Source: Acetobacteraceae bacterium (lineage in GTDB: Bacteria > Pseudomonadota > Alphaproteobacteria > Acetobacterales > Acetobacteraceae). From it: DNA of 38,427 nt. The translations under genes were made by a program, and so were the position numbers. The DNA lies in contig JANYCX010000192.1 in the NCBI GenBank assembly GCA_025360065.1, forward strand, positions 1-38,427, in the 5' to 3' direction. Under the pieces are notes generated by a model that saw only the letters and a list, made by a program, of their open reading frames with translations, did no database searches and was not told the origin of the DNA. Shown piece after piece: positions 8,813-17,712 of the stretch (position 1 is the stretch's first letter; each line of letters starts with the position of its first letter).

Positions 8813-10404
8813 CCGCCGAGACCGAGGATTTCGATCCACCGCAAGGCGAATTGGCGGATTTCGTCGATGCGTTGCGGCCGGTCGCCTGGGCACTTGGGCT
8901 GGGCCTGGCGGTCTTCACCGCGCTGTTCTGGTCCGAGGGCCGTGCCGCGGTCGGCATCTGGGAGGCATCGACCGCCTATAATCACTGCTTCTTCGTGATC
9001 CCGATCGCGCTCTATCTGGCGTGGGACCGGCGGGACGATGTTGTCGGCCAGATCGCCCAACCGATGCCCAAAGCCGCCTGGCTGATGGTGCCGCTGGTGC
9101 TGGCCTGGATCGCGGTCGAGCGGCTTGGCATCATGGAAGGCCAGCAGCTGATCGTCATTACGATGGTTGAGGTGCTGTTTTTGGCCTGCCTGGGCTGGCA
9201 GTTGTGGTGGACGCTGTCAGCCGCGTTGCTTTACCTCTATTTCCTGGTGCCGGTTGGCTATTTCCTGACCCCGTGGCTGCAGATCGTGACCGCGCATTTC
9301 ACCGATATCGGTCTGACAGTGTTGGGAATTTCACACTACACCGACGATCTGATTATCGAAATTGCCGCAGGGCGCTTCCTGATTGCCGAAGCGTGCGCCG
9401 GACTGCGCTTCCTGATCGCCTCGGTGGCTTTTGGCGTGCTCTATGCCTGCCTGATCTATCGCAGCCCCGGCAGGCGGGCGATGTTTTTTGTGGCGTCGCT
9501 GATCATCCCGGTGGTGGCCAACGGCTTTCGCGCACTTGGGATCGTCACGCTCGGCCACATTCTTGGGAGCGCCGAAGCGGCTGCCGCCGATCATCTGATC
9601 TATGGCTGGATTTTCAACTCCTTCGTCATCCTGCTGCTGATCCTCGCCGGGCTGCCGTTCCGCCAAGATCACGAGGCCCGGCCGGCGGCGCCGGATTACC
9701 CCCCGCCCCAAAACTTTGGCCGCTGGTCGCCAATATTGGCGGTGTCGCTGGTCGGGATGGTGGCCAGCACCGGCCCTGCCGTCGCACTTTGGTTCAATCG
9801 CTCCGGCGGCGGTGACAAGATGGCAATCACCGCCCCGCATTTCGCCATTCCGCAAGGCTGCCTCGCCCAACCGGCGGCGACCGATCAATCCGGCCCGAAT
9901 GCCAGCAACCGCCAGGACTTCATCTGTGGGCCGATCCGTTTACAGGTGACCATCGAAGTGTTCTCAAGCCGGGCAAGCCCCGGCATTCTTGCGGTGAGCC
10001 GCAACCGGTTAAGTGGTGCCGAAGCCTCCGATGAACGCATATTCTCCAGCATGGTGATCCCCGGCATTGAGCCATCGCGCTGGCGCACGGTTTCCACTGA
10101 AACCCCGCCCCGGGTCACCGCGATGACCTATTGGCTCGACGGACGGCCGAGCGCTGGTGGCCTCAGCGAACGTCTGCTCCAGGCGCGCAATTCCATGCTC
10201 GGCAGCCGATACGCCCAGGTACTGATGGCAGTCAGCGCCGAGCCAATCATTGCCGCCGGGCAAAAAATCCAACCGATGACCACCCCGCAACGTCAGTTTT
10301 CCGAGCGCATGATCCAGATTTTCCTCAACGCACAGTCCGGGCTTGCCGATCAGGTCGCCGCGTTGGCGACCAGCGCCATCATCGGTCAAACCAAGGGCAG
10401 CTAG
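8809..10404 (+). CDS. xrtA: Exosortase A with C-terminal EpsI-like domain
   Basis: 531 aa multi-span membrane transpeptidase-like protein. The N-terminal half has about eight hydrophobic segments and the exosortase triad. These are Cys in EACAGLRF (about 196), Arg in NGFRALGI (about 241) and His in DHLIYGWIF (about 262). After about residue 300 one more hydrophobic segment leads to a soluble region of roughly 200 residues, matching the EpsI/DUF3485-type extension found fused to XrtA, though it looks divergent. Family role: recognises PEP-CTERM tails and processes those proteins at the inner membrane. No PEP-CTERM protein is encoded in this window, so substrates must lie elsewhere. Overlaps the glycosyltransferase stop by ATGA. 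Confidence 0.93.
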   Translation: MTAETEDFDPPQGELADFVDALRPVAWALGLGLAVFTALFWSEGRAAVGIWEASTAYNHCFFVIPIALYLAWDRRDDVVGQIAQPMPKAAWLMVPLVLAWIAVERLGIMEGQQLIVITMVEVLFLACLGWQLWWTLSAALLYLYFLVPVGYFLTPWLQIVTAHFTDIGLTVLGISHYTDDLIIEIAAGRFLIAEACAGLRFLIASVAFGVLYACLIYRSPGRRAMFFVASLIIPVVANGFRALGIVTLGHILGSAEAAAADHLIYGWIFNSFVILLLILAGLPFRQDHEARPAAPDYPPPQNFGRWSPILAVSLVGMVASTGPAVALWFNRSGGGDKMAITAPHFAIPQGCLAQPAATDQSGPNASNRQDFICGPIRLQVTIEVFSSRASPGILAVSRNRLSGAEASDERIFSSMVIPGIEPSRWRTVSTETPPRVTAMTYWLDGRPSAGGLSERLLQARNSMLGSRYAQVLMAVSAEPIIAAGQKIQPMTTPQRQFSERMIQIFLNAQSGLADQVAALATSAIIGQTKGS

Positions 10405-11061
10405 ATGTTTCCGACCAGATTAGCCGATGGCTACCGGAGCTTCCTCTCCGGGCGCTTCGATGATGAACAAACCCGGTATCGCGACCTCGCCGATCAGGGC
10501 CAGCGGCCTGAAATCATGGTGATCGGCTGCATCGATTCGCGGGTGTCCCCCGAAGTGATCTTCGATGCCGCACCCGGCGAAATCCTGGTGGCGCGCAATG
10601 TCGCCAATCTGGTGCCGCGCTACGAACCTGGCGGCGACAGCCAACACGGCACCTCAGCGGCGCTCGAGTTCGCCATCGTGGCGCTTGGGGTGCGACATAT
10701 CGTGGTACTCGGGCACGCGCTATGCGGTGGCATTCGCGCCTATGCCGATGGCATCGATCCGCTGTCGTCAGGCGATTTCATCGGCCGCTGGATGTCGCAA
10801 ATCGCCCCCGCAGCGGCCGAACTGGGGCCGCGCGGCCCGGATTTTCAGACAAAGCTGGAATTGGCGTCGGTTGCACTCAGCCTGCGCAATTTGATGACAT
10901 TTCCCTGGATCTACCGGCGCGTCGAGAGCGGAACCCTGGCACTGCACGGGGCCTATTTCGGCGTCGCGTCCGGACAGTTGCTGGTGCGCGACCCCGCGAC
11001 CGGCGCGTTCACCCCGATTGCTGACGGGCGGCGGCCTTTGCGTTGCGACGCGGAAAAATAA
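10405..11061 (+). CDS. Beta-class carbonic anhydrase
   Basis: 218 aa zinc enzyme interconverting CO2 and bicarbonate in the cytoplasm. Zinc and catalytic residues are visible: Cys42 and the Asp44/Arg46 dyad in GCIDSR, then His104 and Cys107 in GHALCGG. The ARNVANLVP and SAALEFAIVALGV blocks are also diagnostic. It starts on the base immediately after the xrtA TAG (TAGATG), so it can be cotranscribed and coupled with the exosortase operon, although it has no known place in exosortase function. It ends 15 nt before the convergent tctA. Confidence 0.93.
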   Translation: MFPTRLADGYRSFLSGRFDDEQTRYRDLADQGQRPEIMVIGCIDSRVSPEVIFDAAPGEILVARNVANLVPRYEPGGDSQHGTSAALEFAIVALGVRHIVVLGHALCGGIRAYADGIDPLSSGDFIGRWMSQIAPAAAELGPRGPDFQTKLELASVALSLRNLMTFPWIYRRVESGTLALHGAYFGVASGQLLVRDPATGAFTPIADGRRPLRCDAEK

Positions 11062-11076
11062 TCGGTTCGGGCGGCA

Positions 11077-12591
11077 TCACCCTTCTTCAACAAAGGCCTT
11101 TTCCCGCGCGCGGCGGATGAACGGCAGAATGACCATCAACAGCAGCACCGCGGCGATAATCAGAAATGCGAGGCTCAGCGGACGTTCGACAAAGACATAC
11201 GGGTCCCCGCGCGACAGCAGCATGGCGCGGCGCAGATAGGTCTCCATCAACGGCCCGAGGATGAAGCCCAGCAGCATCGGCGCTGGCTCGCAGTCAAGCT
11301 TGACGAACAAATAGCCCGCCACACCAAAGAAGGCGATCAGCAGGACTTCATCAGCCGAATTATTTAGGCTGTACACGCCGATACAGCAGAAGAACAAGAT
11401 GGCGATCGACAGCAGCCGATACGGCACCATCAGCATCTTCACCCAGATGCCAACCAGCGGCAGGTTGAACACCACCAGCATCAGATTGCCGACCCACATG
11501 CTGACGATCATGCCCCAGAACAGGCCGGGCTTTTCGGTCATCACCTGCGGACCAGGCACGATGCCATGGATCATCATGCCGCCGACCATCATCGCCATCA
11601 CCGCGTTCGATGGAATGCCCAAAGTCAGCATCGGAATAAAGGATGTTTGCGCCGCGGCGTTATTGGCGCTTTCCGGGCCGGCCACACCCTGGATCATGCC
11701 GGTGCCGAATTTCTCCGGGGTCTTGGATATGCGTTTTTCCAGCGTGTAGGCGGAAAAGCTCGCCAGCACCGCGCCGCCGCCGGGCAGGATGCCGAGCACG
11801 CTGCCCAAGGCGGTGCCGCGCACCATGGCGCCAAACGACTCCTTCAAATCCTTGACCGTCGGCATCAGCCCGCTGACCTTGGAACTCAGCAAGTCGCGGC
11901 GCTGTTTGTTGGTCAGGTTGGCCATAATCTCGTTCAGACCAAACACCCCCATGGCGATCGGCACGAAGTTGATGCCGTCGTAGAGAATGTCGACACCGAA
12001 GGTGAAGCGGAGGTTCCCCGTATTCACATCGGTGCCGCAAATCCCCAGCAGCAGGCCAAGGAAGATCATCCCCAGCGCCTTGATCACCGAGCCATGTGCC
12101 ATCACCACCGCGGTTACCAGGCCCAAAACCATCAGTGAACAATAATCCGCCGGGGCAAATTGTTGCGCCAGCACCGTAAGCGGCGGTGCGGCGACCGCGA
12201 TCAGGAACGTCGCCACAGTGCCAGCGAAGAACGACCCGATCGCCGCAATCGCCAGCGCAGGCCCAGCACGCCCCTGGCGCGCCATCGCATAGCCGTCCAG
12301 ACAGGTGACAACCGAGGACGACTCACCCGGCAAATTCACCAGAATAGCTGTCGTCGAGCCACCATACTGGGCGCCGTAATAAATGCCGGCGAGCATGATC
12401 AGCGCGCCTTCGGCCGGCAAATAATAGGTCACCGGCAGCAGCAGCGCCATCGTCGCCACCGGGCCAACCCCTGGCAGCACCCCGATTGCTGTGCCCACCA
12501 CCGCCCCGACAAGGCACCAGAACAGGTTTTGCAGCGTGAGGGCGACCGAAAAACCGAGGGCAAGATTATCGAGGAGGGAACTCAGTTCCAT
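11077..12591 (-). CDS. tctA: Tripartite tricarboxylate transporter, large permease TctA
   Basis: 504 aa inner-membrane protein, the usual TctA length, with about 11-12 hydrophobic segments. Diagnostic blocks are GVLPGVGPVATMALLLPVTYYL near the N-terminus, YYGAQYGGSTTAILVNLPGESSSVVT, and GILPGGGAVLASFSAYTLEKR later. The track extends the frame to 12999, but that region overlaps tctB; ATG 12591 gives the family start MELSSLLDNLALGF. It overlaps the end of tctB by 10 nt. Together with TctB and the binding protein TctC it imports carboxylates using an ion gradient; the substrate cannot be read from sequence. Confidence 0.94.
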   Translation of the reverse strand: MELSSLLDNLALGFSVALTLQNLFWCLVGAVVGTAIGVLPGVGPVATMALLLPVTYYLPAEGALIMLAGIYYGAQYGGSTTAILVNLPGESSSVVTCLDGYAMARQGRAGPALAIAAIGSFFAGTVATFLIAVAAPPLTVLAQQFAPADYCSLMVLGLVTAVVMAHGSVIKALGMIFLGLLLGICGTDVNTGNLRFTFGVDILYDGINFVPIAMGVFGLNEIMANLTNKQRRDLLSSKVSGLMPTVKDLKESFGAMVRGTALGSVLGILPGGGAVLASFSAYTLEKRISKTPEKFGTGMIQGVAGPESANNAAAQTSFIPMLTLGIPSNAVMAMMVGGMMIHGIVPGPQVMTEKPGLFWGMIVSMWVGNLMLVVFNLPLVGIWVKMLMVPYRLLSIAILFFCCIGVYSLNNSADEVLLIAFFGVAGYLFVKLDCEPAPMLLGFILGPLMETYLRRAMLLSRGDPYVFVERPLSLAFLIIAAVLLLMVILPFIRRAREKAFVEEG

Positions 12592-13055
12592 GGGAAAACC
12601 TTGATCGGCATACCGAGACCCCAGATGAAAATGCCAACGCCAAGCACCAGCATGATGGCCAGAAAGATCGACAACTCCCGCAGGCGATGTCCATCGCCCG
12701 CCAGCGCACCCAGCCCCATCAGCACCGCCATGCTGACCACCAGCCCGGCAGGCTCGATCAGGAGCCCGAAACATACCGCCGCCAGGGTAATCAGAATGAC
12801 CGGCCGCCACGCCCAGCCGGTCAGACGCGGACCATCGGTCAGCAAACCTTTGACGAAAACGATGGCGCCAACCGCGATCAATCCCCAACTGAGCAGCCAC
12901 GGGAATACCCCGCTGCCCAGGCGCAACGGCGTGCCCATCGGATAGTCGCGGCCAACCCACAGCGCGCCGGCGCCGATCAGCGCGAACATCGCACCGCACA
13001 ACAGATCCTGCCCGCTGCGGATACCGCCCTGGGGTGTTTGGTCGCCCTCCGTCAT
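12582..13055 (-). CDS. tctB: Tripartite tricarboxylate transporter, small permease TctB
   Basis: 157 aa with four hydrophobic segments (for example LLCGAMFALIGAGALWVG, WLLSWGLIAVGAIVFV, VSMAVLMGLGALA and FLAIMLVLGVGIFIWGLG), the normal TctB layout. ORF track start 13277 adds about 74 non-conserved residues reaching into the divergent tctC leader. I chose ATG 13055 (MTEGDQTPQGG) because it gives the usual family length; ATG 13112 is an alternative, and neither has a strong Shine-Dalgarno sequence. Translationally overlapped with tctA. Confidence 0.85.
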   Translation of the reverse strand: MTEGDQTPQGGIRSGQDLLCGAMFALIGAGALWVGRDYPMGTPLRLGSGVFPWLLSWGLIAVGAIVFVKGLLTDGPRLTGWAWRPVILITLAAVCFGLLIEPAGLVVSMAVLMGLGALAGDGHRLRELSIFLAIMLVLGVGIFIWGLGMPIKVFPWN

Positions 13056-13261
13056 GGCGTCGCTGTCATGGTTTTGTCGCTTCCCTACCCGTGCTGTCGA
13101 TTCACCGTTCATGACGGTGATTGGGGCATTGTTTGCCTGCCCGATGCCACCTTGTCGAGCAGGAAAGCGGGGCCAAGCTTGCCGACCACGCGCGAACCCG
13201 CCATGTTGGAGGTTGGTCAAGGCGGGCACTGGTACGACCCGCCACCGTGGAGAAACATAGT
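13056..13261. promoter_or_regulatory. Shared spacer between divergent tctB and tctC
   Basis: 206 bp that must contain the promoters for both transporter transcripts. An interrupted inverted repeat GGCGGG-N11-CCCGCC (13221-13243) lies 19 nt before the tctC start and could be an operator or leader hairpin. No convincing -35/-10 pair can be picked out. Regulatory function is inferred from gene orientation only. Confidence 0.4.
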
Positions 13262-14236
13262 ATGCAACGCCGTACATTGGTGACTTCCCTGTTCGGCCTT
13301 GCCGCGCCCGCCGTGCTCGGTGGCCGTGCCGCCAATGCCCAAGCGGCCTGGCCGACCAAGCCGGTGAAGCTCATTCTTCCTTATGCGCCCGGCGGCTCCA
13401 CCGATTTCATCGGTCGGCCCTGGGCTGACAAGCTCGGTCAGGCATTTGGCCACCCCTTTGTGGTGGATAACCGCGGCGGTGCATCCGGTGCGATCGGGGT
13501 TGAGGCCGTGGCCAAGGCGCCGCCCGATGGCTACACTTTTCTGCTGACGCCCAACGCGCCGCTCACCGTGCTGCCGCATTTGCGCAAGTTGGCGTACAGT
13601 CTGCCCAAGGATCTGGTGCCAGTATCCCGGATGGGTGACCTGGTCTGCGGTTTCACCATCGTTCCCTCGCTGGGCATTAATTCAATCGCCGAACTCGTCG
13701 CTTACGCCAAAAAGAACCCCGGCAAGCTGGCGTTCGGCTCGGCCGGTCCCGGCACATCGACCCATATGCGCATCGAGGCGCTGAAGGCCGCTGCCGGCAT
13801 CGATATCCTGCACGTGCCCTATCGTGGCAGCGCCGACGCGTTAAACGATCTGCTGTCGGGCAACGTGCAGATCATGAACGAGATCATCGTGATCCCGCAT
13901 GTGCGCAGCGGTAAACTGAAGCTGCTGAACGTCAACAACGCGACCCGCCATCCGGAGTTCCCCGCCGTGCCGACCCTGGCCGAGGCAGGCTACCCTGGCA
14001 TCGACGTGCCGGTTTGGTATTCAGTGTGGGCACCGGCCGGCACCCCCAAGGAAATCGTCGCCGCTTTTAATGCGAAAGTGACCGAAATCGCCGCAACCGA
14101 CGACATGAAGGCCCGCATGCAAGCGATCAACGTGGTGGTGCCGTTGCAAAAGCCTGATGATATCAGCGCCCATTGGGGCGTGGACTCGGCGGCCAACGCC
14201 AAGTTGATCCGCGAGGCCAAGATCACCCTGGACTGA
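13262..14236 (+). CDS. tctC: Tripartite tricarboxylate transporter substrate-binding protein (TctC/BugT family)
   Basis: 324 aa periplasmic binding protein. The signal sequence MQRRTLVTSLFGLAAPAVLGGRAANAQ carries an RR pair and resembles a Tat or Sec signal with cleavage after ANAQ. The mature part starts AAWPTKPVKLILPYAPGGSTDFIGRP and has VDNRGGASGAIG and LTPNAPLTVLP, all diagnostic of the Bug family. ATG 13262 is preceded by GGAG about 10 nt upstream; the track start at 13121 only adds spacer sequence. Divergent from tctBA, with which it forms the transporter. The ligand is unknown. Ends 7 nt before the convergent nicotinate phosphoribosyltransferase gene. Confidence 0.93.
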   Translation: MQRRTLVTSLFGLAAPAVLGGRAANAQAAWPTKPVKLILPYAPGGSTDFIGRPWADKLGQAFGHPFVVDNRGGASGAIGVEAVAKAPPDGYTFLLTPNAPLTVLPHLRKLAYSLPKDLVPVSRMGDLVCGFTIVPSLGINSIAELVAYAKKNPGKLAFGSAGPGTSTHMRIEALKAAAGIDILHVPYRGSADALNDLLSGNVQIMNEIIVIPHVRSGKLKLLNVNNATRHPEFPAVPTLAEAGYPGIDVPVWYSVWAPAGTPKEIVAAFNAKVTEIAATDDMKARMQAINVVVPLQKPDDISAHWGVDSAANAKLIREAKITLD

Positions 14237-14243
14237 TCGCGCC

Positions 14244-15386
14244 TTAACCTGGCGGCTTCTTTCGATCCCCGTTGCGCCGCAACAGGAACTCGCGACCAAC
14301 CTTGACCATTGGCGTGCCGCCATAGTCCACAATATCGGCGGTCGCATAGGTCTCGGTCCAGGCATCGGGAATAAAACTGCCGGTGCCAACCACATCGACC
14401 GGCGCCTTGGCATCCGCCATCACCCGGCATTTATCGACGCCGAAGCCGGACGAGGCGACAATCCGCACCAGCGGGAAACCCGCCGCATCGAGCGCTTCAC
14501 GCATCCGCCAGATCGCGGCCGCTGATACGCCAGTGCCGATCAGATAACGCAATTCGGTTTCGCTGCGGTAGCGCCTGATCGCCCCGGGCGCGTGGCGTTC
14601 GAGCACGGCGTAGCTTTCCGCCGGATCGAGCCCTTCGAGGAAGCGCCCGCCATGGGTATCAAGCCGGACCTGCATCCGCCCGGCGCGGGCAAGATCGGGG
14701 AAGCGCTGGCAGACTGCGAGCCCGTCGGTCACTTCGCGGCCAAAATAATCAACCAGCACGGTCAAGACTTCGTCGGGGAAAGTTTCGTGGAACATTTCGG
14801 CGGCGCGCACCGTACTGCCGGCATAACCGATCAGGGCGTGCGGCATGGTACCCATGCCGATCTTGCCGCCATACCAATGCGCGGTGCCATCATTGGCGTT
14901 GCCGACAAAGCCTTTCGCGCCTTCGCGCTGGGCGGCGGCACTGCCGACCGAGGCGCCATACGCCATCATTTCCTGCATTTCGGCGCCGGCACAGTGGCGG
15001 GCATCCATGGCGAGGAAGGCCACGCCGGGCAGTGACAGGCACATCTGATAGGCGTTATGGGCGGCAACGCAGGCCGGGCCGATCTTTTGCAGCATAATGG
15101 TTTCAAGATCGGACAGTAGCGCGAAACTGCCACTGATATAGACCAAAGGTTCACCCGCGCCGGTCCAACTGCCTTCCGGATGGGTCACATCAATGTCGAA
15201 CGACGTGCCCCGTTCTTTCGCAACCGCTTGGACCCAGTCCAGCATCAACCGTGGCGCGGACACCACCGGCCGACGCAGGAACACCGCGTAAGTGACGCGC
15301 TGATCGCCGAAGCGCTGCACCACCTGGCGGGTGCGATTGAAATAAACATCGGTGCGCGCGGCGATGTCTGCCGCCAGATTGTCCAT
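14244..15386 (-). CDS. Nicotinate phosphoribosyltransferase
   Basis: 380 aa. Converts nicotinate and PRPP to nicotinate mononucleotide in NAD salvage. Recognisable blocks are AARTDVYFNRTRQVV near the N-terminus, EGSWTGAGEPLVYISGSF, VRLDTHGGRFLEGL, IVASSGFGVDKCRVM, DVVGTGSFIP and the end VDYGGTPMVKVGR. The length fits the shorter archaeal/alphaproteobacterial form rather than the ~400-aa enterobacterial enzyme. Starts 4 nt after the DAHP synthase stop on the same strand, so the two are likely cotranscribed. A quinolinate phosphoribosyltransferase is less likely given these motifs. Confidence 0.87.
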   Translation of the reverse strand: MDNLAADIAARTDVYFNRTRQVVQRFGDQRVTYAVFLRRPVVSAPRLMLDWVQAVAKERGTSFDIDVTHPEGSWTGAGEPLVYISGSFALLSDLETIMLQKIGPACVAAHNAYQMCLSLPGVAFLAMDARHCAGAEMQEMMAYGASVGSAAAQREGAKGFVGNANDGTAHWYGGKIGMGTMPHALIGYAGSTVRAAEMFHETFPDEVLTVLVDYFGREVTDGLAVCQRFPDLARAGRMQVRLDTHGGRFLEGLDPAESYAVLERHAPGAIRRYRSETELRYLIGTGVSAAAIWRMREALDAAGFPLVRIVASSGFGVDKCRVMADAKAPVDVVGTGSFIPDAWTETYATADIVDYGGTPMVKVGREFLLRRNGDRKKPPG

Positions 15387-15390
15387 GTCC

Positions 15391-16770
15391 CTACTGCGCC
15401 GCAGCGGCGAGGGGGGTGAAGTCTCGGCGGCGCTTCAGTTCCTCCGACACCAGGAAGGCAAGTTCGAGCGATTGTTCGGCGTTGAGGCGCGGATCGCAGA
15501 AGGTTTCATAACGATCGGCGAGATCGGCTTCCGATAATTGATGCGCGCCGCCGATGCACTCGGTGACTTCGCGGCCGGTCATCTCGACATGTACCCCGCC
15601 CGCCCAGGTGCCTTCGGCGGCATGGACGTTGAAGAAGCCGCTGACCTCCCCCAGGATTGCGTCAAAGCTGCGGGTCTTGGTTTTATTCGCCGTGCTGATG
15701 GTGTTGCCGTGCATTGGATCGCACAGCCACACGACTTTTTTGCCGGCGCGTTTGACCGCGCGGACCAGCGGTGCCAGCAGGGTTTCGACCTTGTCAGCAC
15801 CCATCCGGCTGATGAGGGTCATGCGGCCGGCTTCATTGGCGGGATTGAGCGTGTCGATCAGGCGCAGCAAATCATCGACGCTGGTGGTCGGCCCTACCTT
15901 GAGGCCAAGCGGGTTTTTCACCCCGCGCAGGAATTCGACATGGGCATGGTCGGGCTGGCGGGTGCGGTCGCCGATCCACAGGAAATGCGCGGAACACGCG
16001 TACCAGTCACCCGAAGTTGAATCGACCCGGGTCAGCGCCTGTTCGTACGGCAGCAGCAGGGCCTCGTGGCTGGTATAAAAATCGGTCTCACGGATTTGCG
16101 GGGTGGATGTGCTGGTCATCCCGCAAGCGGCCATAAAGGCAAGGGTTTCGTCGATCCGCGACGCGAGATCCTGGTAGCGCGCGGCAAGCGGGGAGCGCGC
16201 CGCGAATTCGAGGTTCCAGCGATGGACTTCGTGCAAATCCGAATATCCACCGGTCGCGAAGGCACGCAGTAGGTTCAATGATCCAGCCGACTGAAAATAT
16301 CCGGTTTCCATCCGCGCCGGATCGGGGATGCGCGATGCCGCATCGAAGCCTGGGCCGTTGATGATGTCGCCGCGATAGCTCGGCAGGGTTTCGCCGCCGA
16401 TGGTTTCGGTGTCACTGCTGCGCGGCTTGGCGAACTGCCCGGCCATGCGGCCCATTTTCACCACCGGCACGCCAGCGCCGAAGGTCAGCACGACCGCCAT
16501 TTGCAGCAGCACCCGGAAACTGTCGCGGATGATGTTGCCGGTGAAGTCCTGGAAGCTTTCCGCGCAATCGCCGCCTTGCAGCACAAACGCGCGGCCTTCG
16601 GCGACTTCGGCCAACGACGCCTTCAGCCGCCGCGCTTCACCGGCGAACACCAGCGGCGGATAGAGGCGCAATTTCGCCTCCATGGCCGCGAGTTTCTCGC
16701 CGTCCGGATAGGTCGGCATTTGCTTGATCGGCAGCGCGCGCCATGATTCCGGCGACCAGTTGGTGGGCAT
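15391..16770 (-). CDS. Class II 3-deoxy-7-phosphoheptulonate (DAHP) synthase
   Basis: 459 aa, standard for the plant/actinobacterial-type class II enzyme. Condenses phosphoenolpyruvate and erythrose-4-phosphate at the entry of the shikimate pathway. Visible blocks are the metal Cys in [10 protein letters not shown] (C69), [14 protein letters not shown] for PEP/phosphate binding, [11 protein letters not shown] with the metal His, and [17 protein letters not shown]. The C-terminus has [18 protein letters not shown]. The ATG is preceded by GGAG. First gene of a two-gene transcript with the nicotinate phosphoribosyltransferase. Confidence 0.95.
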   Translation of the reverse strand: MPTNWSPESWRALPIKQMPTYPDGEKLAAMEAKLRLYPPLVFAGEARRLKASLAEVAEGRAFVLQGGDCAESFQDFTGNIIRDSFRVLLQMAVVLTFGAGVPVVKMGRMAGQFAKPRSSDTETIGGETLPSYRGDIINGPGFDAASRIPDPARMETGYFQSAGSLNLLRAFATGGYSDLHEVHRWNLEFAARSPLAARYQDLASRIDETLAFMAACGMTSTSTPQIRETDFYTSHEALLLPYEQALTRVDSTSGDWYACSAHFLWIGDRTRQPDHAHVEFLRGVKNPLGLKVGPTTSVDDLLRLIDTLNPANEAGRMTLISRMGADKVETLLAPLVRAVKRAGKKVVWLCDPMHGNTISTANKTKTRSFDAILGEVSGFFNVHAAEGTWAGGVHVEMTGREVTECIGGAHQLSEADLADRYETFCDPRLNAEQSLELAFLVSEELKRRRDFTPLAAAAQ

Positions 16771-16897
16771 TGGGGCGTTTCTCCGCGACTTGTGGCGGGA
16801 AACTAGCGCGGATTGGGGGGCGGAGGGAACCGGGAGAGTGCATGGGTGGTGGGCGAAGGAAAGTTTATATCGAAAACATTACTAAATCGGGCAGCAG

Positions 16898-17386
16898 GTG
16901 CTCGGCAAGCCCGATACAGTCTGCTTCCTGTTCGTCCGCGACGACATCCGCCACAGCGTCGATTACCAAATGAACCCGGTCACCTGTCGGGCGTCCGACG
17001 TGCTGGCCCATCGCACCGGCTACTGCTTCGCCAAAAGCCATTTGCTGGCGGCGCTGTTGCGCGCCAATAGGATTCCGACGGGTTTTTGCTATCAGCGCCT
17101 GTCGATCGACGATGTTGGCCCGCCCTTCACCTTGCATGGCTTCAACGCAGTGTGGTTGCGGGATTTTGGCTGGTATCGGATCGACCCGCGCGGCGACAAG
17201 CCTGGCGTGGCAACCGCGTTTAACCCGCCGGTGGAGGCGCTGGCCTATGTGCCAAAGCTGCCGGGGGAGGCCGATTTGTCGGAAATCTGGCCCGATCCGT
17301 TGCCGGTGGCAGTGGATGGGCTACGTGCGGCGATGAGTTGGGACGGGTTTCTGGCGGCGCTGCCAGATATGAAGACTTTGGGATAG
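16898..17386 (+). pseudogene. Transglutaminase-like protein, apparently 5'-truncated
   Basis: 162 codons from GTG 16898. A cysteine-protease/transglutaminase core is clear: FVRDDIRHSVDY, then catalytic Cys43 in TGYCFAKSHLLAALLRA, His80 in LHGFNAVWL and Asp96 in YRIDPRGD. Family members usually have about 30-40 residues before the VRD block. Here an in-frame TAA at 16883 closes the frame just upstream, and I found no family-like N-terminus in the other two frames back to 16771. The triad is intact, so it could still be expressed, but it looks like a 5' deletion remnant. The function of this subfamily is unknown. Confidence 0.6.
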
Positions 17387-17452
17387 CCGGCTCCCGTTGA
17401 AGTGTAAGCATATTTGTGTATATTGAAGACGGTCAGTTTCGGATATGCCCCC

Positions 17453-17710
17453 ATGCCGCGTACCACCACCACCATGACAGTCCGCGTCAGCGGCGCACTG
17501 AGTGACTTCGTCGCTTCGAGTGTTGGCGAAACGGGCGCCTATGAAAATGTTAGCGAATATATCCGCGACCTTATTCGGCGCGACAAGGCGCAGGCCGAGC
17601 AGGCCGCGTTCGAGCGGTTGAAAGCTGAGTTGAAGCTCGCGTTTGCCGCGCCCGATACAAGCTATCAGACGCTGACCGCAGCGGAAATCATCGGCCGCAA
17701 TTCCCGATAA
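17453..17710 (+). CDS. ParD-like antitoxin (ribbon-helix-helix)
   Basis: 85 aa. The N-terminal RHH DNA-binding part MTVRVSGALSDFVASSV...YENVSEYIRDLIRRDKA is typical of ParD/CopG antitoxins. The C-terminal half is the toxin-binding segment, ending TLTAAEIIGRNSR. I chose ATG 17453; the track start at 17414 lacks conservation, and ATG 17474 is an alternative. The AT-rich stretch just upstream (AGCATATTTGTGTATATTG, 17407-17425) probably carries promoter and operator, with autoregulation expected for the family. The toxin gene begins 2 nt after the stop. Confidence 0.88.
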   Translation: MPRTTTTMTVRVSGALSDFVASSVGETGAYENVSEYIRDLIRRDKAQAEQAAFERLKAELKLAFAAPDTSYQTLTAAEIIGRNSR

Positions 17711-17712
17711 TT

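Noticed and set aside
7265-8893. 542-aa minus-strand ORF
   Set aside because: Lies antisense to the FemAB/glycosyltransferase/xrtA genes, which have full family motifs; its translation is Arg/His/Gln-rich and motif-free, typical of a GC-rich shadow frame.
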